A program made the position numbers and the translations under genes. A stretch of 53,676 nt of DNA from Candidatus Thorarchaeota archaeon (lineage in GTDB: Archaea > Asgardarchaeota > Thorarchaeia > Thorarchaeales > Thorarchaeaceae). This document shows, piece after piece, positions 35,038-44,066 of this stretch; the first letter of the stretch is position 1; each line of letters starts with the position of its first letter. The notes beneath the pieces were generated by a model that had not been told where the DNA came from, ran no database searches, and saw only the letters and a program-made list of their open reading frames with translations. The DNA lies in contig JAEORN010000071.1 of NCBI GenBank assembly GCA_016840825.1, forward strand, positions 1-53,676, in the 5' to 3' direction.

Positions 35038-35996
35038 TGGTAGAATATGACAAGCCAGCAGTGGCTCTCAAAGACATGCTAAAGCGAGATCCAATTCTTG
35101 CTTCAGGACACCGAATGTGTGCAGGATGTGCAGCACCAACGGTCGTGAAGCTTATGGGAATGGCCCTGAGGGGTCCAACCATCGTCTGTGAAGCGACTGG
35201 TTGTCTTGAGGTCGCTACGACCATCTATCCCTATACCGCGTGGGAGATTCCATGGATTCACGTAGCCTTCGAGAATGCAGCAGCAGTCGCATCAGGCGTC
35301 ATTGAGGCGACCAAGGTCATGCACAGTAAAGGCACCTATGAGCACGAGCATGTAGATGTTATCGCTATTGGCGGTGATGGAGGTACATTCGATATCGGCT
35401 TTGGTGCTATCAGCGGAATGCTTGAACGCGGTCATGATCTAGTCTATATGGTATACGACAACGGCGCCTACCAGAACACAGGTATCCAGAGGTCTGGTGG
35501 TACGCTCCCCGGACAGGAAACCACTACATCGTGGGCAGGCAAGGTCGAGCCAGGAAAGAGGCAACGAAAGAAGCCATTGACTGAGATCGTTGCAGCCCAT
35601 AAGATTCCCTATGTGGCAACCGTTTCCCCAGGCTACCAGCGTGACTTTGTCACCAAATTCCGAAAGGCCCTCGAAGTAGAAGGACCAGCCTTCATTCATG
35701 CCTACTCTCCATGCCCAAGAGGCTGGAGATCAGAGACTGGTAAGAGCATTGAGCTCTCAAGGCTTGCAGTCGAAACTGGCATACATCCCCTCTACGAGGT
35801 CATTGATGGAGAGGAGTACATCATGTCAGGTCCCAGCAAGCGCTTGGAAGAGCTAAAGCCAATTGAGGAATACTGGAAGACCCAGGGTCAATTCAAGCAC
35901 CTCTTCAAACCCGAGTGGGAGGACTTCAGGAAGAAGATCCAAGAAGACATCAACCACGACTGGGAACTCTTGAAGAAGAAGTGCGGTGTTGAGTAA
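35037..35996 (+). CDS. porB: pyruvate:ferredoxin oxidoreductase, beta subunit
   Basis: The 319-residue beta subunit binds thiamine diphosphate and a cluster. Visible are CAGCAAP near 28, IGGDGGTFDIGFGAI (TPP motif, about 113-127) and YMVYDNGAYQNTGIQRSG. It is the last gene of the porCDAB operon and ends before a strong terminator at 36007. A 126-base relic nearly identical to its 3' end lies about 1 kb downstream (37061-37186). Confidence 0.95.
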   Translation: MVEYDKPAVALKDMLKRDPILASGHRMCAGCAAPTVVKLMGMALRGPTIVCEATGCLEVATTIYPYTAWEIPWIHVAFENAAAVASGVIEATKVMHSKGTYEHEHVDVIAIGGDGGTFDIGFGAISGMLERGHDLVYMVYDNGAYQNTGIQRSGGTLPGQETTTSWAGKVEPGKRQRKKPLTEIVAAHKIPYVATVSPGYQRDFVTKFRKALEVEGPAFIHAYSPCPRGWRSETGKSIELSRLAVETGIHPLYEVIDGEEYIMSGPSKRLEELKPIEEYWKTQGQFKHLFKPEWEDFRKKIQEDINHDWELLKKKCGVE

Positions 35997-36006
35997 GTTT
36001 CACTAT

Positions 36007-36026
36007 ACTGGGGCAGTAGCCCCAGT
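36007..36026 (+). terminator. terminator of the por operon
   Basis: ACTGGGGC-AGTA-GCCCCAGT is a perfect 8-bp stem with a 4-base loop, 10 bases after the porB stop and followed by a pyrimidine tract with five Ts. Confidence 0.75.
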
Positions 36027-36076
36027 CTTCTTCTCTTTTTCAATCCGAAACACATAGAATAATTGCATAACTTCTA

Positions 36077-36883
36077 CTAAGAACGTCGCATTCTTATTCC
36101 GACAATTACAATGACAAGCACAACTGGCACTGCAATTCCTGCCGCTAGTAACTCAATGGGGATCATGTCATCAATAGTAGTATTGGTGTTGGTGTCCGTA
36201 GTGGTAGTTGTAGTGGTAGTGGTAGTTGTAGTTGCGTTTGGTTGGAAATCTACGGTATCACTTACTACTACGTTATCGATACCTTCACCGATAGTCCCGA
36301 ACATAACACCAAAACCTTCAGGTGTAGATGTGGGTGCAAATGCATATTCATTGTGAATACGATGTGTACCATCAATGAATATGTCAAATACGAAAGGTTC
36401 TGATACCGTGATATCCATATGATACCAAGTTCCTCTAAGATCAATTGGAGATGACCAGGTTCCTCTAATCTCGCCTGGCCACTGTACAAATCTATAGAAA
36501 GTGATTAGCCAAGGTTCAAAGTCAATGTTGTAGGATGTAGTGTCATCACTCCAGAATGTCACTCTCATACCATTAAAATAGACACTATCGTTGTTTTCAC
36601 CTAATACATAAAAATCAAAACTCCATGTTCCGTGAGTCACATTGTTCTCATAGTGAATCCAAGGTCTACTAGACAGAGGTGTAGTGTCATCAATACTTTC
36701 AAGAAATCCATTTGAGGCACTAAAGGAATCTGGTTCATTAGTGGTCCATCCTTCGTAATTTCCATCATCAAAATTGTCAGACCATACTGTGCCTGCCACT
36801 ACGGGTATCGGTGATATAGCCAACATCAAGAGATTGAAAATCACAAATATGCCAATACCCATAACATCTAACCTTCTTTTCAT
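36077..36883 (-). CDS. surface-anchored LamG/concanavalin-like protein
   Basis: The 268-residue protein has a signal peptide (about 8-31), a beta-sandwich domain of the laminin-G/concanavalin type (about 33-205; begins WSDNFDDGNYEGWTTN, typical of such domains), a run of 12 Thr followed by DTNTNT, and a C-terminal helix ending RMRRS. It is likely an extracellular glycan-binding protein. The stalk-and-helix anchor matches the phosphatase at 8504. It lies between porB and the porB relic. Confidence 0.8.
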   Translation of the reverse strand: MKRRLDVMGIGIFVIFNLLMLAISPIPVVAGTVWSDNFDDGNYEGWTTNEPDSFSASNGFLESIDDTTPLSSRPWIHYENNVTHGTWSFDFYVLGENNDSVYFNGMRVTFWSDDTTSYNIDFEPWLITFYRFVQWPGEIRGTWSSPIDLRGTWYHMDITVSEPFVFDIFIDGTHRIHNEYAFAPTSTPEGFGVMFGTIGEGIDNVVVSDTVDFQPNATTTTTTTTTTTTDTNTNTTIDDMIPIELLAAGIAVPVVLVIVIVGIRMRRS

Positions 36884-37060
36884 CCACTCTCCCTCTATAT
36901 GATTGATACCTGACGATTATTACTATCACAGAGCTTTTATATAAAACTTAGTTAAATAAAATTATGTTCATTTTTTCTTCGTAAAATCAATATAAAGTGA
37001 AATGGGCAAGTTCCTGAGGTTTATTGGATTGACCTTGCAAGAATTATCTGACTCAATGAC

Positions 37061-37186
37061 GAGGGCTGGAATACCCAACGTCAGTTCAAGCACCTCTTCA
37101 AGCCAGAGTGGAATGACTTCAGGAAGAAGATCCAAGACGACATCAATCACGACTGGGAACTCCTGAAGAAGAAGTGTGGTGTATAG
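37061..37186 (+). pseudogene. 3' relic of a second porB gene
   Basis: The bases encode 41 residues then a stop, aligning without gaps to the last 42 residues of PorB (35037). Over the final 34 codons there are about 10 base differences from porB, seven of them at synonymous sites. There is no start codon, and the upstream frame hits a stop within a few codons. The pattern implies a paralogue that diverged under selection before most of it was lost. Confidence 0.8.
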
Positions 37187-37252
37187 CAATATTGAGTGAA
37201 CTTGAGCGATGGATTGCTCCAGTATCTTCTATTTTTTGCATTTTCCAAAAAG

Positions 37253-37924
37253 CTACGATTCGATCATGACATCTCCTAGGAATGGAGGAACAAGTTTCGC
37301 TTTAGCAACCACATTCAACTTCATTGGCCTGCAAACCTTTGTTCCTGAGGCGTTTTGGAACACACCGAAAGAAACCCAACTAGAAAGGGAATTCTCAATC
37401 GGTGTGTTAGTGCTATAGTTCTTACACCGAGAGCCTGTGCAATCCAAGATGAGATCTTCACTAGTTTTGAAGTATTCAAACTCATCAAGATACAATACTG
37501 GATATTCACTTTCCGAATCGCCTAAACGGATGCAATCGGGAATTTTCGTTTTTTCTCCATTGATGCCAATAACAGTAGTAGGAGGGTTTTTGTCACTCCA
37601 GTCAATCAGGCTTGGATCAGGAACTCCCCATTTCCAATCATCTATATCATCCTGAATGGGTACGAAATAGATATCAATACTTGAGAATTTGTCATTCATC
37701 TTCTTTAGAACAGATCTTGTATTTGTTGTCAGAAGATAAGGATAGAATGCAAAGCCCATTGATTTTGCTTGCTTTAATTCTTCAAATATCCTAACCATGA
37801 TATGAAGAAATGTTGGTTTACAACCAACGGGCAAATTCCACAATTCTACTTCTCCCTCATATCTTCCTATGCCTACTTTCGCTATCGCAAAAGGCTCTAC
37901 AAACTTCTTGACAGAAACCTCCAT
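37253..37924 (-). CDS. unknown protein, 223 residues
   Basis: I do not recognise this protein. The ATG at 37924 is preferred because an AGAGGTG lies just before it; an in-frame ATG at 37993 would add 23 residues. The sequence is soluble with mixed alpha/beta composition. A segment GEVELWNLPVGCKPTF is followed by a helix and a strand YLLTTNT, and a strand VIGINGEKTKIPDCIRLG follows later. It stands alone between the porB relic and the CrtI-like gene. Confidence 0.6.
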   Translation of the reverse strand: MEVSVKKFVEPFAIAKVGIGRYEGEVELWNLPVGCKPTFLHIMVRIFEELKQAKSMGFAFYPYLLTTNTRSVLKKMNDKFSSIDIYFVPIQDDIDDWKWGVPDPSLIDWSDKNPPTTVIGINGEKTKIPDCIRLGDSESEYPVLYLDEFEYFKTSEDLILDCTGSRCKNYSTNTPIENSLSSWVSFGVFQNASGTKVCRPMKLNVVAKAKLVPPFLGDVMIES

Positions 37925-38053
37925 ACACGCACCTCTTGAGTGTTCGATATTGTCAAAATCTACACTTGGTTTAAAAAATGTGCTGATGCTCAAAAAGAGA
38001 TTTATTGATATTCTTCAGTAGTAAATTCAAGGGCGATCGTGATTGAAAAGAGA

Positions 38054-39649
38054 TCATTCCTTTGCCTTCAACACTTTCTGGGCAGCATGCCAGCCTGTAA
38101 GGATTGCAGTGGGTATGCCTGCGGGAGTATAAGCCCATTGCCCTGCTTGGTATACATTTGGAATAGGGGTTTTGACTGAGCTAGGCATCTTTCGAAGTTC
38201 ATGCACAACGGGAACCTCTGACAGATACGACCAGCCCACGACTGCACCTTCTGAAGTCCCTACTGCTGATGTGATACTAAGCGGGCTTGATGATGAATGG
38301 AAAATCACCTTGTCTATCAAGCCAGGATAGATAGAGCTCGAAATGACATTCAACATCCTGTTCTCGACCTCAGTTCGGAACTCATCATACCATCCTGCAT
38401 CCTTGACCTTCTTGATCAGATCATATTCAAAGAGCATGCTTATTTCTAGACCCGTCTTCCCATCAGGACTCAAACTAGGGTCTCTCAGCGAAGGAATTGA
38501 GATTTCATATGTCGTTAGCTGACAGTATTCATCAACCCACTGTAGAATTTCATCCTTTGATAGCGTATCGAAATTCCCAATCAGTGAATCGAGCTTGGAC
38601 CAATGTACTTCACCCAATCCTGTTTTCGATGGTGTATAGAAGAAATGTCCCTTTGATTTGGATTGAAATTCCTCCAAGGGTATGTCTACGCCAACGAATA
38701 ATGAATAGATCGAATCGCACCCGCGACTTGCAAGGATCTGCTTCTTCATATCAAGGATACTGTGAATATCTTCTTCGTCCAAACCATCAGTATCTATAAT
38801 TCGATACAGAGTCTTCAAATCAGCGCTCCAGATGAGAGTATCGTATGGGTACGATTTGCCATATCTATCTTTCACTGTTCTTTCAGATAGATTGACTTCA
38901 ATGATTTCAGTATCATTCTGAATCTTCCCGCCCCATTCCTTGATTTTTTGGACCATTGCCTTTGGCAACACACCTGTCCCGCCTTTTGGATACATGTAAT
39001 CAGTATATACGTAGAAGTAACCCAAGGCGAACGATGTGGGAGTCTTCTTGAAGAAATGCTGTGCTATGATATCGATGAGAGATTGATTTGAAGTTAGGTG
39101 TTCCAAGTAGGATTCAACAGGTTCATTGTTTTTGCTCATCCGACGTAATGCAAACATGAACTTACCAAACCAGGGAAGGAGCTCTTTAAACACATAGCCT
39201 GCTTTCATATCTCTGAAATAGGGATTGTCAATGCCATAGAGAATACCCATATCTTTCATTATTCTCTCGATCTTCAAGGCGATCTTTTCGATGTCACCGA
39301 CGCTTTCAGGATATAGTCTCTCCAGCAGCCCTTTATAATCATCCAAGCCATTTTCCGCAGAAAGATGGATAATGTCATCCTCGATTCCTATGGACACAGG
39401 GCTATCCAGCAGTTCTATTTCAATTCCAAGTTGTTTTAACATAGGCCGAATGATTCCAGCATTTAGAATTGATCTTGCTCCTGCATCAAATGTGAATCCA
39501 TCTCGATAAAATGAATAAAGCAATCCACCGCATTCTTTATTCTTCTCTAGCAGAAGAACATCCTGTCCCCCTCTTGACAAATACGCAGCTGAAGTCAACC
39601 CGGACATGCCGCCGCCAACAACAATTGTACGATGCTTGTATTCACTCAT
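38054..39649 (-). CDS. phytoene desaturase/carotenoid oxidoreductase-like flavoprotein
   Basis: The 531-residue protein starts with a dinucleotide-binding fold VVGGGMSGLTSAAYLSRGG and GGLLYSF, as in CrtI, carotene isomerases and retinol saturases. Near the C-terminus, YQAGQWAYTPAGIPTAILTG is the second FAD contact. The family oxidises or saturates polyenes. It overlaps the SDR gene upstream by four bases (ATGA), so both are translated from one transcript. Substrate and direction are not clear; archaeal lipid or carotenoid metabolism is possible. Confidence 0.88.
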   Translation of the reverse strand: MSEYKHRTIVVGGGMSGLTSAAYLSRGGQDVLLLEKNKECGGLLYSFYRDGFTFDAGARSILNAGIIRPMLKQLGIEIELLDSPVSIGIEDDIIHLSAENGLDDYKGLLERLYPESVGDIEKIALKIERIMKDMGILYGIDNPYFRDMKAGYVFKELLPWFGKFMFALRRMSKNNEPVESYLEHLTSNQSLIDIIAQHFFKKTPTSFALGYFYVYTDYMYPKGGTGVLPKAMVQKIKEWGGKIQNDTEIIEVNLSERTVKDRYGKSYPYDTLIWSADLKTLYRIIDTDGLDEEDIHSILDMKKQILASRGCDSIYSLFVGVDIPLEEFQSKSKGHFFYTPSKTGLGEVHWSKLDSLIGNFDTLSKDEILQWVDEYCQLTTYEISIPSLRDPSLSPDGKTGLEISMLFEYDLIKKVKDAGWYDEFRTEVENRMLNVISSSIYPGLIDKVIFHSSSSPLSITSAVGTSEGAVVGWSYLSEVPVVHELRKMPSSVKTPIPNVYQAGQWAYTPAGIPTAILTGWHAAQKVLKAKE

Positions 39650-40659
39650 TTGAGGCCCACCATTTCAATTGATTTTGGCCAAAGATCCTCAGCCACTTCT
39701 CGGTCCACCGCTGGAGGTGCAGGATCTTCCTCGGTCGTGAGGTTGAAGAATTTTCCACTCACTCCCTCCATGTCCCTTGATACTCCGAGATAATATAGTG
39801 CTGTTGCAGAAATTTGGGGGTCTTTCGCAGAACGATCGATTAGATTTCTCTTATACCACCGATATATTCTGCCATTCTGCGAACCACTATTAGTCTTGAC
39901 ATTTCCCGGGTGCATGGCATTGATGGTAACACCGCTACCCTCGAAATATTCTGCGAATTTAATCATTGAAAGAAGTTGGGCTGTTTTGGCGACACCATAG
40001 CTTCCCAAACCAGAGTGACGACGCTTTTCATATGTGGGGTCATGTAGCCCTATACCAAAAACAGCAAAGCGATGACCTTCTGAATTGACAAAGATAATGC
40101 GTGCTTTGCCTTGTGCCTTCAATTTGTCCTTGAGTATGTAATTCAGAGCAAAGGACGCTAGATAGTCTACTTGAAACACCAACTCATTACCATCTTCAGT
40201 GATTATCTTCGCCGTTGAATAGATGCCAGCATTATGAATTAGAACATCGATATCTAGGTCTGACTCTAGAAGATCATATCCAACTTTGCGTACCTCTGAC
40301 AATCGTGAAAAATCTGCGATCTTATAGTCACATGCCACTTGAAATTCCTGGCGTATCTCTTCGCAGAGAGCAATTGATTTCTCTTCATTTCTATTGATGA
40401 GAAGAAGGTTCGCACCATGTGAAGCATACTCTCTTGCAGTCACATATCCGATTCCTGAAGTTGCACCTGTGATAACAACGAAACGTCCTTCGAAATCATC
40501 AGTACATTCCTTTAGATCCTTTGATCCGCCTCGCATCATTGCCATGATGTTTGACCATCTATATTGTTTCAGGTATTTTCTCTTACTCATATCCGCCACC
40601 CTATGACTTCCACTGAATCTTTCAAGCCATTTCTCATCATCGCGAGATAGTTTGACCAT
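39646..40659 (-). CDS. short-chain dehydrogenase/reductase, retinol dehydrogenase-like
   Basis: The 337-residue protein has the SDR glycine motif TGATSGIG (near 57), HNAGIYS, and the catalytic Tyr-x3-Lys in SYGVAKTAQLL. The length and pattern resemble the retinol dehydrogenase/WW-domain oxidoreductase subgroup. It is upstream of and coupled to the CrtI-like gene, so the pair probably acts on one isoprenoid-type substrate. This is an inference from order only. Confidence 0.88.
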   Translation of the reverse strand: MVKLSRDDEKWLERFSGSHRVADMSKRKYLKQYRWSNIMAMMRGGSKDLKECTDDFEGRFVVITGATSGIGYVTAREYASHGANLLLINRNEEKSIALCEEIRQEFQVACDYKIADFSRLSEVRKVGYDLLESDLDIDVLIHNAGIYSTAKIITEDGNELVFQVDYLASFALNYILKDKLKAQGKARIIFVNSEGHRFAVFGIGLHDPTYEKRRHSGLGSYGVAKTAQLLSMIKFAEYFEGSGVTINAMHPGNVKTNSGSQNGRIYRWYKRNLIDRSAKDPQISATALYYLGVSRDMEGVSGKFFNLTTEEDPAPPAVDREVAEDLWPKSIEMVGLK

Positions 40660-40795
40660 ATAGACCGTCTATACTTCCTCGCGTTATTCACCAAAGCGGT
40701 TATTTTCCTATACCGATAGGAAAAATCAATTGGATTTACCTTTATTTAACATTACTAAATGACCCTAAATCAATTGAATGAGATTAGATCTCTTC

Positions 40796-41227
40796 CTACA
40801 GTTTCTTCAGTGATCTGTAGTAGTAGCTATCCAGTAACAGGAGAAAGAAGCCCTGAATAATCACTCCTATACCATTACCCATCATGTACAGGTCTTGAAG
40901 GAATATCACGATGACGATTAGTCCAACTATTTGATAGATAATGTCCAGATAGAGATTGATGTAGACAGTACGTGCTATTTCCTTCACTGATTTCTCTACC
41001 TGCTTCTTGAGAACGAAAGCTATAATGACTAGATCAATGACTGCCCAAATGATCGCCTGAAGACCAATTCCAGCAAGAATTGTTCCTGGCGAGCCAACCA
41101 TCAAGACAATGCCAACTATAAGACTAGCAATGCTCCACGTCAATAATAGTTTTTCAATACGTCGTGATAGCTCATTCAATTCTGTCAAATTGATCTCTCC
41201 ATTGAGAGTTTGATTAGACAACATCAC
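40796..41227 (-). CDS. small four-helix membrane protein
   Basis: A 143-residue protein with about four hydrophobic helices (about 28-48, 50-73, 91-110 and 117-136) and a short cytosolic N-terminus containing NLTELNELSRRIEKLL. It resembles DUF-type membrane families in archaea and bacteria of no known function. It stands alone. Confidence 0.7.
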   Translation of the reverse strand: MMLSNQTLNGEINLTELNELSRRIEKLLLTWSIASLIVGIVLMVGSPGTILAGIGLQAIIWAVIDLVIIAFVLKKQVEKSVKEIARTVYINLYLDIIYQIVGLIVIVIFLQDLYMMGNGIGVIIQGFFLLLLDSYYYRSLKKL

Positions 41228-41349
41228 TCATAAAGAACTCGGAGGACACCTCTAGTAGTTAGGCAAGATATACAGACGATAAAAGGATGAAACATCCGTC
41301 CAAGGATTTCTAGAGGAGTTTGATCAATCTATAGAAACCGTGGAAGGGA

Positions 41350-42231
41350 TCAAGGCGTATGGTCTGTGAGATATGAGGAAACGAGTTCTGCAATAATCTG
41401 AGCACCCATTGAATTCAGATGTATATGGTCGATATGAAGAGTATGACCTGCGCCCTCAGCAATGGCATCCCACTCCTTTCCAAAGACGAAGTGACGTATC
41501 ATGGCAAGAATCATTTGAATTAGCGAATCTCGAATCGGATATTTTGGAGTAGATGGATGCTCAAGAAGATACTCATTCATTTTCTCATTGACTGGAAGAT
41601 AAGTCAAACCTCTTTGAGTTGCGAATTCCTGAATGTATTGGTTAAATCGATTGACAACACTATTTGCTGTTGATTCTACATTCTCACCTATAGGAGGTAT
41701 CGACATCAAGACGATTCTCGCCTCAGTTTCTGCGGCAAGCCTATCTAGCAATATCTTCATGTTTTCCTTGAACCAATCATCATCAGGGTTTTGTGGCAAG
41801 CTCTTTCGTTTTTGTGCGATTCCAAGAATCTTAATAGGCAAATGAGACATTGCATCATTCGTACCAATTAGAATGAAAATGACTGATGGTTTACAGGCAA
41901 TGATAGCATCTAGTCTTTGAGCTAGATTCCAACACAGGTCACCATTGATACCAGCATTCACAATGTCAGATTGAGATTCCTGATGGATATTATTGAGAAG
42001 ATTCACATATCCAATACCAATGTTTCCATGCGTGAGGCTATCTCCTGCAAAGAGGATGACAGGATATCTTGTCTTTCCAGCTTTCAAATCCTTAAGATAG
42101 GATGCTGGACTGGAACATGGTAGCTTATCAGCTCTCGAAAAGGTGTATAGAATTAGAAGAAGGGGTATAGAGCCAATCAATGTAACTAGCAGAAAGATAA
42201 GCCACATCAAGACCACAGCATTTCTTTGCAT
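41350..42231 (-). CDS. membrane-anchored SGNH/GDSL-type hydrolase
   Basis: After a membrane helix (about 8-30) the protein has SGNH hallmarks. The serine block is GDSLTHGN. Glycine is in NAGINGDL, asparagine in GTNDAM, and the catalytic Asp/His in DHIHLNSMG. Such enzymes are esterases or acetylhydrolases on lipids or glycans. I chose the ATG at 42231, since the longer frame from 42264 adds a Cys-rich stretch unlike a membrane N-terminus. It is divergent from the alcohol dehydrogenase at 42277. Confidence 0.88.
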   Translation of the reverse strand: MQRNAVVLMWLIFLLVTLIGSIPLLLILYTFSRADKLPCSSPASYLKDLKAGKTRYPVILFAGDSLTHGNIGIGYVNLLNNIHQESQSDIVNAGINGDLCWNLAQRLDAIIACKPSVIFILIGTNDAMSHLPIKILGIAQKRKSLPQNPDDDWFKENMKILLDRLAAETEARIVLMSIPPIGENVESTANSVVNRFNQYIQEFATQRGLTYLPVNEKMNEYLLEHPSTPKYPIRDSLIQMILAMIRHFVFGKEWDAIAEGAGHTLHIDHIHLNSMGAQIIAELVSSYLTDHTP

Positions 42232-42276
42232 ACAATAGCACTTAAGATTGCAGGCTAACACCATAGCATAATTCTG

Positions 42277-43530
42277 GTGAAGACAATGAAGGGTATATAC
42301 TATGACCTCAAACTATCAAAAGTGGTCCGAAAAAAGATAGGACTTGCACGCAAATTCTCGATGATAAAATATAGAGATGATTGGCCAGAGCCAGAGATCA
42401 AGTTCCCAAGACAAGTAAAGATTCGAACAATAATGAGTGGAATATGCGCATCAGACCTCCATCAAATCAACGTACGTCTTCCCTATGCAGCTTCTATTTT
42501 GGCAAGAAAAGAGAATCCATTTCAGATGGGGCATGAGGTCATAGGGACAGTAACTGAGATTGGTTCCGAAGTGATGAATCTGAAGGTTGGAGATAGGGTC
42601 GTCTTCTCACCCATCACGAATTGCGAAGCGTTTGGTTTTGAGGAATGCTCAAGTTGTAGAGAGGGCGATTATCAGACCTGTCTATCCCTGGTGGGAGTTG
42701 GGGATGGGTCTAACCTCGAAGATGAGTATGGGGGCAGAGGTAAGTTTGGAGGTTTTGCTGGAGGAGGTTTCAGTGAACGTTTTATTGCATTTGAAGGCCA
42801 ACTATCAAAAGTACCAGAAGGTCTGCCAAGCGAATTGGCGGTTCTTGCTGAACCATTCTGTGTATCTCTGCATGCAGTTCTGAAGAGCTTTCCAAATGAT
42901 GATGAAACTGTAGTTGTAATCGGTGCGGGTATCATCGGATTGATGATGATTGCGGGGATTCGAACCTTGGGTTCAAAATGCAAGATAATTACTTTGGCAA
43001 GATATCCAGCTCAGATTCGTGCTGCAGAGATCTTTGGTGCAGATGTTGTTGTTACTGAAAGAGATCAGGAAGAGTTGTATGAGAAGATAGCTTCCTTGAC
43101 CGGAGGGATGCTCTTCAAGCCTGCTTTGGGTTCAAAGATCCTCTATGGCAATACAGGACCTGATATCATCTTTGATAGTGTGGGAACAGGGCCTACAATC
43201 GATGATGCGTTCCATCTAGTTAGAACAAATGGCAAAATCGTGATTGTTGGTGTCCCGTATGAGAAACTAAAGAAGGTCTCTTGGAGTCTACAAGTCTACA
43301 AGGAATTAGATGTATCAGGTTCAATGATGCATGGACGTGAAGAGATTCACAGTGAGAAAATGGATACTATCGAACTCGCGGTGAAACTGCTAAATGAGAA
43401 CCAATCATTATTTCAAAATCTCGTGACTCATAGATTTCCCATTTCAGAATATAAAGAGGCTTTAAAGATCGCATCAAACAAAGGGAAATATAATGCAATC
43501 AAAGTTGCATTCGATTACTCTATACTATAA
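42277..43530 (+). CDS. zinc-binding medium-chain dehydrogenase
   Basis: A 417-residue MDR-superfamily protein, longer than usual. Motifs are SGICASDLH (Cys), GHEVIG (His-Glu), and a modified structural-zinc loop with ECSSCREGDYQTC. The Rossmann loop reads VVIGAGIIGLMM (near 210). It lacks the standard four-Cys spacing of the shorter enzyme at 6104 and has insertions around residues 130-170. An ATG at 42286 is an alternative start. The substrate is unknown. Confidence 0.86.
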   Translation: MKTMKGIYYDLKLSKVVRKKIGLARKFSMIKYRDDWPEPEIKFPRQVKIRTIMSGICASDLHQINVRLPYAASILARKENPFQMGHEVIGTVTEIGSEVMNLKVGDRVVFSPITNCEAFGFEECSSCREGDYQTCLSLVGVGDGSNLEDEYGGRGKFGGFAGGGFSERFIAFEGQLSKVPEGLPSELAVLAEPFCVSLHAVLKSFPNDDETVVVIGAGIIGLMMIAGIRTLGSKCKIITLARYPAQIRAAEIFGADVVVTERDQEELYEKIASLTGGMLFKPALGSKILYGNTGPDIIFDSVGTGPTIDDAFHLVRTNGKIVIVGVPYEKLKKVSWSLQVYKELDVSGSMMHGREEIHSEKMDTIELAVKLLNENQSLFQNLVTHRFPISEYKEALKIASNKGKYNAIKVAFDYSIL

Positions 43531-44001
43531 GGAAGCCTTCAGTACTTCTGCAAGTGCTTCCCTGCTCTTTCTGTACTGCTTTGCTATATCACGTTCCATA
43601 TACTCATCAACATCTGACAGATTATCTTGAATATCCAGTAGCTTAATTCGACGTGCTTCAATGGGACCTGATAATAGCTGTTCTTGGTATACTCTAGACC
43701 GGTCTGGAAATCCCCTAGGAGGTTTGGTGAGGGCCTTTACCATCATTCCGACATTCTCTCCAAACTTGCCAACGATCTGAGCCAAAGGAACCTCTGTATC
43801 CTCTACGACATCATGTAACACAGCGGCAATTACTGCATCAGAGGACATACCTAAGGATAGTGCATGAAGAGATATTCGAATTGGGTGACTTACATATGGA
43901 ACACCATCACCCCGGTAGCTTCCCTCATGGGCTGCAATAGCTTGGATAAATGCTTCAGAAATCTGATTGAGCTCGTCCTGAGTTAATTCACGCACTGTCA
44001 T
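43525..44001 (-). CDS. HD-domain hydrolase, MESH1/RelA-hydrolase-like
   Basis: The protein shows the HD pattern of the ppGpp-hydrolase family: YVSHPIRISLHALSLG, then VLHDVVEDTEV, then a final KLLDIQDNLSD. Members with this layout (MESH1) hydrolyse ppGpp or NADPH phosphate. No synthetase domain is fused. I use the ATG at 44001, so the gene does not overlap the divergent glycerophosphodiesterase; an in-frame ATG at 44094 exists. Confidence 0.8.
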   Translation of the reverse strand: MTVRELTQDELNQISEAFIQAIAAHEGSYRGDGVPYVSHPIRISLHALSLGMSSDAVIAAVLHDVVEDTEVPLAQIVGKFGENVGMMVKALTKPPRGFPDRSRVYQEQLLSGPIEARRIKLLDIQDNLSDVDEYMERDIAKQYRKSREALAEVLKASL

Positions 44002-44066
44002 GTTCTTGAGAACATCGTGCGAGAACTTAAGGGTAAGTGTGCACATCTTTTTTTTCGAAGTGGAAG

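Noticed and set aside
36178..36235. A microsatellite or tandem repeat array
   Set aside because: The repeated GTAGTGGTAGTT-like units simply encode the Thr-rich stalk of the minus-strand surface protein.
36968..37189. A minus-strand 73-residue gene
   Set aside because: It is the antisense of the porB relic and its composition is that of a shadow frame.
43525..44001. A complete RelA/SpoT alarmone system
   Set aside because: Only the HD hydrolase-type domain is present; no synthetase domain is fused or adjacent.
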